Positions 12,691 through 27,566 of a DNA stretch of 64,000 nucleotides are shown here, piece after piece (within the stretch, counting starts at the first letter, position 1; every line of letters begins with the position of its first letter). Below the pieces are notes generated by a model that was not told the DNA's origin, did not search any database, and saw only the letters and a program-made list of their open reading frames with translations. A program made the translations under genes and the position numbers. Source of the DNA: Gymnorhina tibicen (Eukaryota > Chordata > Aves > Passeriformes > Artamidae); NCBI GenBank assembly GCA_013399875.1, contig VXAZ01006779.1, positions 1,372,010 to 1,436,009 of the forward strand. The letters run 5' to 3'.

Positions 12691-13866
12691 ACTGAGGTAG
12701 AACACTTCTAGAAAAATGTATGTGATCCTCTGATGAACAGCAAAGAAGGGAATGACAATTCAAATAAGAAGCTCTGAAGCTGTTTTGCAGAAGAAATGAA
12801 GAGCAGATAACTGGTTTGTAACTTTTGTGTGAATTCTAGCATTACTTGACTCATGATAAATTTTACAGACAAGAGATTTAGATTGTCTGAGATAGCAAAG
12901 TTCCAATTCAGCTGATTACATATCAAAAGACTACAAAAGACAAATATACAGTAATTATATGAGACCAAATTTACCCTTCCAATTTGTGAGACCCGGTAAA
13001 CTAGAAGAATACAAGACCAGAAGCCAGAACCCCAACAGGAGTGTGTCAGTAATCTAGACAGAATAGAGAATAAAAAAAGTTGTCACTCACATTAATTGCA
13101 TATTTATGTCATAAAGGTGAAGAGACTTTAGTTATTAATTATTGTATTAGACAATGTTTAAACTGCATTACAGATATGATGGCTATAGTTACAGTAACAC
13201 AATATCTAGAAGATTACAAAATAATATAAATAGTAGTCCTTTAGCAGTCAATAGACATGAAGTACAGTACTATTTCAAAATTCAAAATGTTGTCAGAAAT
13301 AACCTCTGAGAGTTGCCATATGAGAACTTTATCCTGGGAATAGAAAGTTTCAATTTAAACAATTTGCTCTACAATAGAAGAAAATTCCAGCAGGAAAATA
13401 AATTTTAGATAATTGCTATGCCAAATAATATGGAATGGGACATTTAAAATTTTATCAGTTAAATTTATGAAAAAAAATTTATGTAATTACTAATTCCCAA
13501 ACATGTAAATTCCCTTTCATTAAAAAAAAAATTAAAAAAAAAAAAAAAGCAGCAGAGCTTTTATGTAAGCATGCTTCTGGAAAAAATATGTGGAAAATAA
13601 ATACAGATTTACCAAGTGAACTACCATATGACACTATTAATACAAGAAGCTAACAACACTTATTCATATTGAGCTGGGTGAAACAAAATCTTAGAAGATT
13701 TTCTCTGTGAAATTACAGAGATTCTCTGTGAAATTACTTTGACCTCCAATGCTTTTAGTCAATCTACATGAACAGATTAAATTTAGAAACATGTACTTAG
13801 TAATGGAAGAGCATAAAATCTAACTTTATGACTTCAATACTAATCTCGAGTAACTAACTGCACACT
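12691..13866. other. Unique AT-rich sequence with A-rich tract
   Basis: No gene is seen. A poly-A tract broken by one TT is at 13522-13548. A 16-bp unit, TTCTCTGTGAAATTAC, is repeated at 13701-13716 and 13722-13737. Confidence 0.55.
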
Positions 13867-14416
13867 TGTGGTAGGTTGACCTTAGCTGGAGGTCAGGTGC
13901 CAGCAAAGCAGCTCAATCACTCTCCCTTCTCAGCAGGACAGGGGAGAGAAAATATAATGAAAAAGTCTCGTAGTTTCAGATAAGGCAGTTTACTAAAGCA
14001 TGAGCAAAGAAAAAAAACCCAAAGGTTTTACTTTTCACTTGCCACTAGGAAGCGATGTCCAGCAACTTCCTGGGAAGCAGGGCTCCAGTACACATAGTGT
14101 TTGCTCTGGAAGGCAATGTAAATAATCAATGTCCCCCCTTCCTCCTCTTTTCCTTAGCTTTTTATACCTGAGTTGATATCAGATGGTATGGAATATGCAT
14201 TTCATTAATTTGGGTCAGCTGGCCTGTTCTGTCCCCTGCCAGGATCTTGCCCACCCCCAGCCAATTAATGGGGGGTGGAATGTTGGGGAGACCGCTGCCC
14301 AGCAGTAACCAAAACACTGGTGTGTTATCAACACCTTTCCAGCTACCAATGCAGAGCACAGGACTGTGAGGGCTGCTGGGGTGAAAATTAACTCTATTTC
14401 AGTCAGATCCAATGCA
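13867..14416 (-). mobile_element. ERVL-type solo LTR
   Basis: The plus strand begins TGTGGTAGGTTGACC and ends AATGCA, so the minus strand reads TGCATTGG onward. The segment GAAAATTAACTCTAT just inside the right end is shared by eye with the other ERVL-type LTRs here (27 kb, 55 kb, and the outer LTR at 39-41 kb). A TATAAA box lies on the minus strand near 14166. No clear target-site duplication was found, so the ends are approximate. Confidence 0.75.
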
Positions 14417-17400
14417 GTTTTCTTAGTTGAGCAACAAAAAGATACTCTCTCACTTGATCTGTAACCATTTCCTGAAGTACAAAGAGAAGAATTCTAAAAA
14501 TGGGAGAAAAGTTTCTTAAATTAAGATTGTTACAGTATGAAGGTGGTTATCTGGAAAACCTACAAAAGAGCTCAGAAGTGAGAACTTTTCCCCTGGATTC
14601 CATATAATTTCTTGGTTTCAGGATGTCGGAGTGTAGGTAGGAACTCTTAAATGTTCTGAATCTCACACAGTATGAACAGTCATTCTGGACTGTATGTCCT
14701 TTCCTTATCCAAATTCTTAACAAACAAGCACATTTCTGGTGTTGCTTAAACTAGAAGAAAGGCTGTGTTCATTTAATTACGGAAAGTTCTCTGTAAAGAG
14801 AGTCATTACATTTGCTAAGTGTTCCTTCTGGAAGAACCAGTAGCCATCTAATACACTGTACCAGTATTTGTATGATTTTTGTACACAAAGGTAACACTGT
14901 TGCTATCAGATACAGAAACTTCTATAAAAAAAGGAGAAGCAATGTTTCCAGAACAACATCACTGTGGATGTTTCTGTAGATGAGATGGAAATGTTTTATT
15001 AAATTACACTGCTGCAGCTTTTAAACCTTCCAATCAAAGCTATTCCTAAAATATTCCAGTTTTTAACCCCTGGAGTATTATGAACACCACATTTCTTGAA
15101 ATTTGTGATCTAATCTGTCTCATGAGGATTCTGATTGCTACTCAAGCAACTGCAGCATATGCAAAATTTGAAAGGGCAAGCGTAGTTTTCAAGAAATTGG
15201 GAGTAGGTACTAATTTTGCATTTTCTATATGTTTATTAATGATTCCAACAACTAAGCATATCAAAGACCTTAGTACAATTATATTATTTAACATAGTATC
15301 TAATAGACTACTCAATAATACTAATCACATGCTACAATTCCTATGCTAAATGGGACCATAAATATTGTTTCAGCTGAGTAGTTATCCAGTAAATCAGATT
15401 CAATTATACTGGTCATTGTGTTGGCCTTATTTCATTGCATCTCTTGTTCATATTATCCGTATTACCACAGCCTCTTAAAAACTATGGTTTAGACTCATTT
15501 TTTTTTTACAGAAAACATTATTCCATTTTTAATACTATTTACTGTAATTTGAGCATCATAAATTTAATTTGGTCTCTGAATGCCATTAACATAATGTTTA
15601 TTCTTACTACTGAATCACCAAAATATTAAATTAAGTATTTGATAGTCCCAAACTGAACAGACCTTCCAAAAAATTGTCGAAAAGAGTGGCTGTGGGAAAT
15701 ATTTCCTGTTCCTACTATATATAAATAACATATTTTCATGAAAAAATCCAGCTTTTTAAATTGAAATAAAATATATTTACAATTCATTTATAGAAGAATG
15801 ACTGCAGAAACTTAATGATTGTTTTGTTGCAATTATAAATCTATTTTAACTGTCATTTTGCACAATTTAGGTTATTTCAAGAGATTGGATATTAAGAACA
15901 GGGAAGTAAAATATTAAGCAATTGTATTTACTTCCCTGGTCATAGTAGTTCTCCATATGCATCTCTAACCTAAATACTTTAATTTTTTTCTCTATTTCTT
16001 TACTTTAGATTATTAGGGTTTATACTAAGTAATTTTTTCCATTTTCCTAAAGTCTTCTGTATTTATATAGTCATGCGAGATTTCTTTTATTCTTGTAAGG
16101 TTCTAAAATTAATTTTCCAGGTTTTATCTTATTCAAATTGTTCTGTCATTAAAATCAATGGTGTCAGCTGTCAACATCAATTGAAATATAGTTAATAGAA
16201 ATCAGTCCTTTTTTCCTTTTTTTTTTCTTTTTGAATATCACCAGTTTGATTCCACTTTTATCAATCAGGTCACTGTATCTTATGAACTCCCTTAAACCTT
16301 TTAGATGTCACTCTGCTCTTCTGTTTCCCTTCCAACATTCCTACATGTCACATTGGAGAATTACATTAATGTGCCTAATCTTTTCCCATATTTCATGTAA
16401 AGCTGCAAAGCAGCTACTTAATAAGCAAAAACCTAAGGAGTTTTTGTTTGTTTCTTTTAAGGAGACTCAGAGTATCCTACACATCCTTCTGAAATCCCCT
16501 CTGTTGATGTATCAGAAAGCCAAGTCCTGCCTAGGGCTGGTTCTGTGATCCCATCTGTAGGACATCTAGGCCTTAGTACTCCCTTGATTTATAAGTTGCA
16601 TGAATGATTTTATGGTGGTAACTCAAATCTGATAAGATCCTTTTTCCTGAAACTCAATCTCTTTACACTGCTCTATTATGCAAGGTCAGAGCTTCTTGAG
16701 CCTGCAGCATTCCAGTCTCCAACAAAATTAACGTGCTTTGTATTTACCAGTAACTTCCTTAGTCCTATTAAGACTAACCAGCCATTAAGGAAGGCTCATT
16801 TCTTTCTCTGGATCATAAAGGAATCATTCTGTATAAGCTCATATGTACTTTTCCTCAGTGTAAAATATAAGGAGCCATATATCATCAGGGATAAAATATC
16901 AGGAAACAACAAGGGCAGGCTGCTTCTGGGAGTGACAAGGAGCTGAGCATGGCAAGGCAGGCAGAGACAGTTGTCGCACTGACAATTTATGATCTTTCAG
17001 CTAATGAAAAACAAAGGCCTAAAGCAACTATCTCAATTTCTTTGCTTGCAAATTGCACTTCTGTGTAATGTTGGGTTTTAGAATATAATAAGGAAAGGAG
17101 GCAGAATTTTAGTTCACTGAAGGATGGAGTGATTAAAAATGTAAAACACAATACTTTCATACAGAAGTAGGTTTAAAACTTTCCCTTCAACAAAATCAAC
17201 ACATTTTTTTCTTACGGTGTAACCCATTCATGTTCTTTTTAGGAGGAATTTATACCAAATAAAATACTTTAAGTGAGATTCGTATGCTGAATAAAGCCAC
17301 TCTTTTGTCTTATGTTTTAAGGTAAAAAGCACAGTTGAAGCTATGTGTTGTTCACATAGTAATAAACAGTACAGGTATTACTTATGTGATCTGATTCCTT

Positions 17401-18365
17401 CCTCTAGCACAATCTATTTTTGCATATATCCTCTTTTCTTCACTTGCATATCTAGTGTACTTCTATTGTTTTCAAAACATGCATATTTCATCTCAGACAA
17501 TCTGTCTTTGGGCTGCTGCTTCATTTTTTTTGGGTTTTTTCACATTGTCCTGTTTTAATTTGTCCAGACACAAGTCAATAAAAACCCTTTCAACAGACTC
17601 TCCGTGCTCCTGCATTCTGTCTAGAGGGGAGCTGGATGGCTGTGTGAACTAGAGTTTAGATCCAAGCCTCTATTTAAATTCTGTCTGTTCTTCCCTAGAC
17701 ATATGCATATATGCATTGACACCATGGCAAAAGAAATCACACTGAATCAATCTACCAAATTCATTCATTGCATAGTCCTTATGCAGGTACCTTGTACCTC
17801 CAAGTCCCTAGAAGAAAATTCCATTAGAAGGGAAGCAAACTGTTAATCAAATACATTCTATCTTTCTCTGGAGTGTCCATGCGAGTCCTACATATTCGTA
17901 TGTTACTCTTTTCCTCTGGTTAAGCAGTTTTCCTCTCTGACATTCCACTCCCTTACGCTTCACCAGTGATTTAATGATGGAGGTGTTCTCATATGATGAG
18001 TGGTGCATTACTGGTATGATATGTCACAGTCTGGTGTGTTAACTAAACATGCATTTTTAGTTTCATTCTGCTCACATGAGACAGAACATGGGGCAACAAG
18101 ATCAGTGCCTTTACCCAGTAGAATTTTTATTCTTACATACACATATGCATATACATACACACACATATTTATGTTCTGTGAACCTCTTGTTTTAAGAGTT
18201 CATGTCACAAAAATCCTTCATGCTATTTCACACCAAGATATTCTAGTGCCTTCTTGTATTAATACTTCCTTGTACTCTATGTAAATGTTTTACATAGACT
18301 AAGGCTTCATTCTTGCAGAGGACACTGAGGGAAGACCTCATTGTTGTCACAGCTTTCTTATGTGG
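14417..18365. other. Unique AT-rich sequence, no gene seen
   Basis: Frames of up to about 105 codons (for example 16231-16548) have no family likeness and look random. No repeat family is recognised. The region would fit an intron or gene desert. Confidence 0.55.
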
Positions 18366-18660
18366 AGAAGCAGAGGGGTGAGTGCTGTTGTCTCTGATGA
18401 GCTGTGAAAGGAATGGCAAGAAGCTGTCAGGGAAGGTTTAGGTGGGATACTAGGAAGAAGTCCTTCACTCAAAGGCTGGTCAAGCACATGAAACAGGCTC
18501 CCCAGGGAAGTGTTCACAGCACCAAACCTGACCAAGTTCAAGTGTTTGGACAATGCTCTCAGGCACATGGTGTGATTCTTGGGGAGGTGCAGGGCCATGT
18601 GTTGGACTCAATGATCCTTGTGGGTGCTTTCAAATCAAGATATTATATGATTCGATGATT
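18366..18660 (+). mobile_element. CR1 LINE 3' end fragment
   Basis: The segment follows the CR1 3' region closely. It includes an AACAGGCTCCCCAGGGAAGTG stretch and a GGACTCAATGATCCTTGTGG stretch, and it ends near ATATGATTCGATGATTC, a decayed form of the avian CR1 terminal repeat. It is severely 5'-truncated. Frames on either strand are remnants only. Confidence 0.85.
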
Positions 18661-21359
18661 CTTACTCTTTTCATGACATTATCATATTAATGACCTAGAC
18701 CTGTCAGGTACACAAGAATCCAGATGTTTTCCTCCTTAATAAACACCTCAAGGTCCCCGTCTGCAATCAATACTATTGTTACTCCTCTCTAAGTGCTGTA
18801 ATTCTCAGTGTTACGCCACTTGTACTATCATATTCATTCAGGCTTCTTAGTTCTTCCTAGCTGATACTATTATCTCCCTGCTTCCTTAAAACTTCTCACC
18901 CTTGTGCCTGCAGGTATCTTTAGCCCACTTCTGCTTTTCCTACTGTGAAGATTTTAAACAGAAAATACACTTCCCAAGGAGTAAGTTTTAAAAACACATT
19001 TAATAAGGACTTTCCCCACTATTTTCCATTTATGTACAAACTCTTGTCTCATATAGCCAGTTCTTCAGTCTGGGACTCACACAGCAATTAAGTATTAATT
19101 CCTCATTTTAATCCAGTACTTTTCATTTGACACTATACCAGATGTTCTATAAATTATGGGATTGCATCTCCTTAATGTAGCTTAGTCAAAACCAGAAGAA
19201 ACAGTAGAAGAGGAGAATCTGACATGATGTCTCTGGTATGTTTGATTTGTACCCTTTCCTTCCATATTCTTCAAGATTTGAAGTTGAATTTATATGCTCC
19301 AGCCAATCCAGCAACATCCAAAGAGTATAGAATTGTGGTATAAAATCCACAATGCCCTGTCCTACTTCAATATGAATGCATCCTTTATCTTACACTAAAC
19401 ACAAGATTCAAAAACACCTTAAAGCATTAATCCCTCTTTCTAATGGAAAAAAAAATTCCCTTTTAGTTGATCCAAGCTTTTAAAATAGTCCTTTGTATGA
19501 GTTAGGTTATCCTTTGATGCCTTGTCCCTTTTAGATCTTAGTGTTGTGTAATTGACCAAAGGAAGCATAAAAGTGAGTCTCTTCACTGACTGAAAAAATT
19601 TCTGCAGGTAATACAGTCAATTTCTTCCCCTGTTATCATTATTGTCAGTATTAATCTATGCCAGCAAAATGCATAAGATTCATTTTCTTATTTTCACTTC
19701 AGGAGGCAGTGAAGAGATATTGAATATTCAGAATTTAACCTTTTATATAATGCATTTTGGCTTAATGCATCAACAAACAAAACTGATATTGATGCACTTA
19801 ATCATTGCCAGTGCTATTTTTACCTAGTTGCTCATGTATTAACTCAAATTATTGAAAACACTTGTTGATTTTTACAGTTAGAGTTCACTCTTTCCATCAA
19901 GAGGAGTTCCACAGTCATAAACAAATGCAAGAAAAACAGTAAAGTTCTATGTGGCTAAGTCTGAGTTGTAGGTAAACTGAGAAATCCAAATAGAAAGAAT
20001 GCTAATCTCCCTAAACTCTTCATTTTACTTAGTGAAAGTTGAAATATACGTAGTGTGCCCAAAGTACTCCCATCAGTTTTCTGTGGAAAAAAATCCACAT
20101 CACTTGCTCCTTCACATTTCTGTAAAAACTATTAGTACTGAAACAGATCAAAGGGAAGGCAAATTGCCTTTTGGCCTCTATCTACTCTCCTTTGCAATCT
20201 GGACAGAGTAGGTGCACAGGTTAGCTTCCAGTCTACTATCCCCGATGCTCAGTACAAACGAAATAATTTTCTGAATATAATTTTATAGACCTGACAATAT
20301 ACAGACACTTAAAGTTACAGAAATTTCTCTCTTTTTTTTTTTTTCCCTCCAAATTAAGTTACTATATCTCTATCTTCTCTGAATCTACACATTTTTCACT
20401 TATTCTGCCTCTTGTCCCACAGGCCATACACCTAGATGAGCAAAAAAATCCATAAACAATAATCTTGAAGACTGCTGTTCACTAAAGTTCAACTCAATTC
20501 CTTCAGCTGTCTTTTCTGCACTTGACTCAAACTATCCTTCTCATAACACATTATGTTCAATATGTATCTAAATTCTCAGAAAATCTTTTTACTTCCTTTT
20601 ATTCTACTCTTTTAACTTGTTCTTGGATGCTGCCAGCATAAATGGCTTTAGATTTTGAAATAGTTTTATTCTATATTTGTTCCTTTACAGAACTTTTATG
20701 TATGTTACTTTGCACTCTTTTAATTTTTTTTAATACTTTCTGTGAGTGTTTATGACAGCATACACCAGGTTCAAACATCATTATTTGAACAAATGTGTTC
20801 AGTAAAGCTACTGCCAGTGCTCACATTTGCAGAAGACAGCTTGATATGGCTAATTATAACACTCTAGAGTCTTTTTTCTAGTAAACTTTTGACCAAAGAC
20901 TCCATGCTAAAATTAATGCTCCTTCTTTTTATGGTTTAGATTAGGCCAAGTGATACTTTAATGACTCTTCTATAAAATGTAGACTACATTCTTCTCTCTC
21001 CCTGAGATTTATTTTTGAAAACTTTTCCAAAAACCCTTTCAGAGACTTTGACAAGATTTGCTCTTTGTAAATCCACGTTGGCAGCTGATGATCTCATTCC
21101 CAATTCTTTTTCAAACATCTGGTCTTAATATCACTGTGGATTATAAGCCTTCTCTGATATTGAAGTTCTCAGCCCATAATCAAAAAGAGAAAACTTCTGC
21201 ATTTTACCATTTTTTTTCCAAATAGAACTTCCCGTAGGTTATAGATTAAAAAAACCCCAAAATTGCTGTATGGTTCATATATAAAAATCTTCAGTAACTA
21301 AACTACATACTCAAAATGTTGCACACTTTTTAATGCCAAAAATGCTGACATCTGAATTA
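18661..21359. other. Unique AT-rich sequence, no gene seen
   Basis: Only short frames occur, none recognisable. A T-rich run is present at about 20332-20344. Confidence 0.55.
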
Positions 21360-21785
21360 GAACTTAAATGTCAGTGAGTGGGACCCATTCACATGGGAGG
21401 ATGAGGTGGAAGCCATGGGTGACCCCAACTCACCAGTCAGGACACAGTAGCACATCTGAAAGCCGTGGGCAGAGCAAGGTGCAGGTGACAGGCTGCACTG
21501 TCCGTCCCAGACAAATTGGAACACTCGACTGGATCCAGAGTCCACCTAGTGAATCTAGTCAGGAGATGGGGCCAGAAACATCATTGGAAACACGATTGGA
21601 AACTACTCATCCAAGGACAGAACTTGAGAAAGCACACCTCCAGCGTGGCTCTGACAAGGAGGGAGCATCTGGCCTGCCCTGAAATGGGGTTCTGGACCCA
21701 CATGCAGAATGTGAAGGATCGATCCAAGGGAGGCTACTCAGAACAGTTAATATGTCATGGTGCACTCTGGGCCCTGACACCTAAC
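21360..21785. other. GC-richer block of unknown origin
   Basis: About 425 bp are clearly richer in G and C than both flanks and carry overlapping frames of 104 (21368-21682) and 90 (21516-21788) codons on the plus strand. The translations show no domain I recognise, no transmembrane stretch and no retroviral motif. It may be a degraded LTR or retroviral remnant whose ends are gone, or part of an exon. I see no terminal repeats, target-site duplication or convincing splice signals. Confidence 0.4.
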
Positions 21786-24700
21786 TAAGATACCTTTTCA
21801 TGTTTCTGTATCTATTTCAGTATTGTGACCTAAATGTTCTACCATTCTGGGTTCAGTTAAGTGTCAGATTTGCATTAAGGGAAAGCTTAAGCATAATAAA
21901 TCTTGGACATCAGAAGCAAATTTTGAAAGTATAAATGCAAAAAGAAATAAAATACATACATGCACGTACAAGGGTTTCTCTTGATCTCATTCACCAAAGT
22001 TTTCTGAACTGGAAGTTTTCATACAGCCTTCTAAAACATTCTCTGCTACTGAAGTTCTTGGCCAGCAAATAGAATATAATGACATTAATTTATTCCATTA
22101 TCAAGCTGAGCATTTTTAATCGCATTTCAATTGTCTTTACAACTTGAACATTTTCTTTCCTCCACTAGAAAACTCCTGTTTCATCTTATGATTTAGTTTC
22201 TCTTTAGTTAATTTCTTTAAACTCATCAAAGAATTATCCAAAATTTTATTCAAATTATGCAACAATCAACGTGACTGCTTTTTGTTGTCTTAGCTTTTTG
22301 TTTCTTTAAATACATTCATCTTATAAGTTTTGTATCACTCGGGACTTTGCATGCAGTCCAGAAAGCCATTATAAGGGAAAAGTATTTGGGTTTTCTTGTT
22401 TGTTTTTGTTATGTTTTGTTTTTTCCTCGTCCCACCCTCTCCATCCCCCTTCCCCCTAGAAAAACCACAGGCATACTTTTGTATAAAGGAAATAATTTGA
22501 CAGAATTTTAAAACTTAACATTTTGAAAATATCTACAAGTGGTATTTATTTAATTTATGTGACTGTTGTTTTATTTTTAAAGCTGCTCATCTATATTTTT
22601 TCCTGATATTTATCCAAATAAAAATTTCTCAGTGGAAACAGTGTAGAAATTATTTTGATTACCAACTCTTCAAATTACTATAGATTTCAGGAGGCAAGGA
22701 TTAGAGGATAAAGTAGCTGTGTATCTTTGTCTCTACACAGCTTCCAAGCCATCCTGTGTCATCATTTCTAGATCTGTGTAGGAGTGGATGGTACTTTTTC
22801 CTAAAGCGATGGTCTAATATGAAGCATGTAGTCTCTGCATACCCACTTGTCTAAAAAAAGGCCAACTTTTCTAGGACTATTAGCCAGTTACCTCCCTCAG
22901 CTGCACAATTCTGTGCAAACACTGGAGAAAACCGGGAGACTTCTATACTCAAGTACACGAAGGTACACTTGCTCTGTACTTTGGAAGGAGGGAAATTTTT
23001 AAGTATAGTACCTTAAGAATGTGTTTAAGAAAGAAAGGGAGAATGAGAGAGTACATCTGGCATATTCACACCATCACCAGAGTTCTGTGACCAGCTAGGA
23101 GTCTTTCTCTTGCTATCTTATGCCTGTTGCTCAACCTTGAGTCATACTGGTCCAATAAAACCTGGATTCATTAATTTAAATAAATAAACTTTTTTTTCAA
23201 TTAAATGTCACAAATATGAAGTCTTCTCTGATACCAGCATTCAAGGACTGCCATATAGCATCTCTATCAAAACAGATACAAAGAGATAAGGACAAATAAA
23301 TTAAATTGAAAAGTGTATTATTTAGTCATTAGTGATGTATCACTGTATGATTCAATTGCATCTCATCCAGAAACAATTATTTCTAATATTAACATTTCAT
23401 AAAATGGTCCCATTTCTGCTGGTTTTCATGGAGCTATGTTATCTTCCTAGGAAACTGACATTCATTTCAAGAAAAGAGTATGTAAAATAATACACTCCTC
23501 TGTGCCTGTTGCAAGCACAAACTTGGTAAAAATAACACAAAATTTCATTTTCCGCTACACCTAATAACATGCACTCTCAGCTCTTCACCTGCACATTAAC
23601 TTTGCAACATAAATACACAGTTAACAGAAATAAACATTAAAAACTCTAAATCAGACAAATGTGACAAGGCCCTGTGATTTAAGCACAGCTGAATCATAAA
23701 TTCTGCTAGGGAAGTTGTAGCAAAGTGCAAAGCCTCAAAAGAGTTTAGAAATCATACAGTTCTCTCACAGGGAATATTTACAACATATTTCTCCTTTGTG
23801 GTCTTTTCTCAGGAATGATACATCAGTGAGAGAGTATGAGCTGGGAGGAACAACAAGATTTTGGCAGCAGAATGCCTTCATTAGTCACAAACACGCTCCT
23901 CATTTAGGACTGCTTGCCACCAAGGGGATCCCCATGAACATAAGACAACACTTTAATTTCTTTATCACCTGGTGACCAAGCATACAGACAGTCTAACAGA
24001 TGGATGTGTACAAAGACAAGGCAAAAACTCAGCACCCACATCAAGGTGAAGTATTTCATGTGGAGTCTGTATCCAGCTACACCAAACGCAGGCTTGTGAT
24101 AAACCACAGCCTCAGCGTGTGTAGGATTATTATAGACTAAATTTAGTTTAATCCCCAACAACTCTAATAATATAGAACTATAATTATTTAACACTCCCTA
24201 GGGAAGAGAGCAATTCAGTACATTCACACAACTTTCCAGTTGTTCCTAGGAGCCTTCTGCAAATATGGAGACCTTCTCATTTGAAAAGAAATTTGAATGC
24301 AGAAAATCTAAGAGGCGTAGGTTATTTTATACATGTAGAAATACTGTGAAGCTAACAGATGTAGCAAAAGTCTATGTTAGATCCTACAGGAGGGGAACGT
24401 GAGTTTGTCTTACCACAAAACAGTTTTATTCACTTACACTCATGCTCTCACACCACCATCAACCACCAAAAGAGTTGAGTCTAAGTAGTCTGGCCTTCAG
24501 CACTAAGACATTTATCCTGTGGTCTAGTAAAGATTAAAAATGAGAATAATAACATGTGACAAGAGCTATCCAGTTCTGCTTATCCAGGTACCATCAAAAT
24601 CCAAACATTCCTGAAATTTTTTCAATCTGGTGATTGTACAACTAGTCATACCACTTCTTTTTGCATTCGTATAAATTTAACAAATTTCTCTTTCTCTTCT

Positions 24701-26935
24701 GTTACAAATCTCTACTTATAACATTGATGCCTGATATTTTAGAATTATGGTGTGTTTAACAGGGTCCTAACTACCATGGCATGAAAGCCACATTATTCTG
24801 ACACTATTATTGCTTGATCTCACTTAAGAACATAGATGATCCCAGAATTTTGCTTTCTGTACACCTGATGGCCTGAACTATTATTTCAGACTCACTAATA
24901 ATTTCTAAATATTATTTTATTTTATGATGGATTTAGAATAGCCACAGTTATAAAAAGCTCATGCTTATGGTAGGCAGTTCTAAGCATTGCCATTAAAGGT
25001 TTAAATGTAATTAGACTGTGATGTAGTACATTATGGGACCATAAAAATACACACTCAAAAGAGGCTAATAGTGCCAGTCAGATTATATAGACTGACATAT
25101 AAATTAAACAAACTCTGTTTGAGCTCAAAAGAGTATTTGGTGGTTATGCTACTACACAGAATTTATGAAAATAAGTGACTGCACCTATGCCAAAACAAAC
25201 TACATGTATATTATGAAACAGGGAGTGTACTGAAGCTAACCATGGTGTGAATAGTTTCTAAAGCCCTCTTGGATGCATCCTGCTACATGTATAATTTTGA
25301 AGTCATAAAAATGAGAGGAAAAAAAACCTCCCAATAGAAATAACCACATGAATTTTAATTCCATGAGCCAATGGCATTACTGACATGAACACCAGCAGTG
25401 AGGCAGCCTATCTTTTAAGAAACCAGTGAAAACATATATGCATAATTCCTTTGGGCTTTTTGAAGTTGTCAGAGAGATCTGTGTAGCCATAGTGTGGTTA
25501 TATGACCACAAAAGGAGACTCCAAGTACAAGTGACTCAAAATTCCAAGTCCTAAAATTCTGTTCAGAGCCAATCCCTATACTTGGAACAGATGCAGTCTT
25601 CAGTGTCCTCCTAGCATTCATGCATTATGGCATTAGCTCCTTAAACCAGTAGTACAAGGCTGCTGAGGATTTTTGCTTTAAATAATTTTTGTACAGAAAT
25701 CAAAAAGGAAGCATTTTGAGATATTAAATTGTTAGACTAACTTCTGCATTTGTTAGTGGCATGAACACTCATCTCCAGTGGGCTAAAGGATTCTGCTGCT
25801 TGAATAGCTTCTAATGAAACAGAAAGTTGTAAATCTCTTGCTGTAATACATGTTACTGTACATATTTCAAGATGCTTGATTCCTCCCTAAAGATTGCAGG
25901 CTGAATGATGAAGCAACTACAGCTCAGGTAGGTAGTGCATTACAGCAAATGTCAAAGCAGAATAATGAACAGAGCTATTAAATACAATATTGTTGGAATG
26001 CAGCTTGGCTAGGACTCATTCTATATTCTGTATGAACTACAGAAATGCACATATTATGATATACAAATTGGTCTGAACAGACCACTGTGTAAATGCAATC
26101 CATTAACACTGCCTGCAAGAGGGTTTATTATAAGAAGTTTCTTTTAAAATAATAATTTTAAAACATCCATTAGACTCTTGTTAACTTTTGACTATATTAC
26201 TGTTGATAACCTTCATTTGTAAGTAAGTGTATCAGTTATTTCCTTTACCATTTTCATTCTTTTGTAATTTAATTCACAGCATGGTCACAAGGGATCCTAG
26301 AAATGCAGCATAGCTCAGTTCTTGATCTTTCCTGAGTATTTCACAAAATTGCAGAGCCAGAAAAACCCTAAATTATGAAATAATTTCAACAAACACTTCT
26401 GCCTAGGTGTATAAACAAGCCCTTCCAGGCTCTACACTGTAACTGCTATAAACTGAGTTTGTCTCTCAGCAAGAAGCATTAGCTTTTGCCTAGCACTGCA
26501 TTAAGTTGCAGATTATATGAAGCTTATATATTTCACCAGCCAGTTCACAGAGGTTTTCATGGGTAAAACAAATTTGAGTGATTATAAAAGGGTATATCCT
26601 CAACCTCTTTATGCATTCTACTCCTAGTTTAAGCTTCATGAACAGATTTGTAGTTTCACTCTTCCCTCTTCCAAGACAATTATCTTCCTTTAACTTTTTT
26701 TTTTTTGACTTAGGAAAAATTGCACAATAGAAGTTATGGAGTTGTCTAGAAAGCCTAAATCACCTACAATAAGCTGATTTTGGGAACAAAACCTAGTTCA
26801 CATAGATTTGAGCTGCAAATGAGATGACTGAGGTTCTGTGACCAACCAAATTCTTGCTTTAATGAACTCTAATCATGTCAAAGAGACATGAACTAGCCAG
26901 CAAGCTTCAATGAATTTCTGCAATTGTTTTGAAAA
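21786..26935. other. Unique AT-rich sequence, no gene seen
   Basis: I see no named repeat, RNA gene or protein over this stretch. The longest frame, 96 codons on the minus strand (23904-24194), is not recognisable. Confidence 0.55.
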
Positions 26936-26940
26936 GATTT

Positions 26941-27561
26941 TGTCTGGGTTTCCACTGGGATATAATTAATTTTCTTCTTAGTAGCTGATGCGGTGCTGTG
27001 TTCTGGATTTAGTATGAAAGCAATGTTGATAACACCTGGTGTTTCAGTTATTGCTGAGCATTCCTTACCCTAGGCCAAGGACTCAGTATCTCAGGGTCTG
27101 CCAGCAAGCAGCTGCACCAGAAACTGGGAGGCAGCATGGCCAGGACAGCTGAACTGAACTGGCCAAAGGGATATTCCATGCCAAAAACATCATGCCCAGT
27201 ATATAAACTGGGGAGAGATGGCCAGAACCTGCTGATTTCTGCTTGGGGATGGGCTGGGCATAGATCAGTGGGTAGTGAGCAATTGTACTCTGCACTGCTT
27301 ATTTCTTTGGGGTTTATTTCTCTCTCTCTCTCCATTTCATTACAATTTTTGTGTTGTTCTTGTTCTTGTTATTATTATTAATAATATGATTTTAATTATT
27401 TTTTTGTTATTATATTTTATGAAGTTTCAATTATTAAACTGGTTTTATCTCAACCCATGAGATTTACTTTTTTCCTGCTATTTTGCTCCCCACCAGGGTG
27501 AAGGTAGGGAGAATTAGAGGCTGTGTAATACTTAGTTGATGGCTGGGATTAAACCATGACA
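26941..27561 (+). mobile_element. ERVL-type solo LTR with perfect 5-bp target-site duplication
   Basis: The LTR starts TGTCTGGGTTTCC and ends AAACCATGACA, between perfect GATTT repeats at 26936-26940 and 27562-27566. It has a TATATAA box near 27200 and an ATT-rich run near 27369-27390. An ATTAAA-type signal lies at about 27433, with a U5 segment ending in the TTAAACCATGACA motif. It is the best-preserved reference copy in the window for the family that also includes 39352-41443, 50747-51301 and 55472-56071. No internal retroviral sequence is present. Confidence 0.92.
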
Positions 27562-27566
27562 GATTT

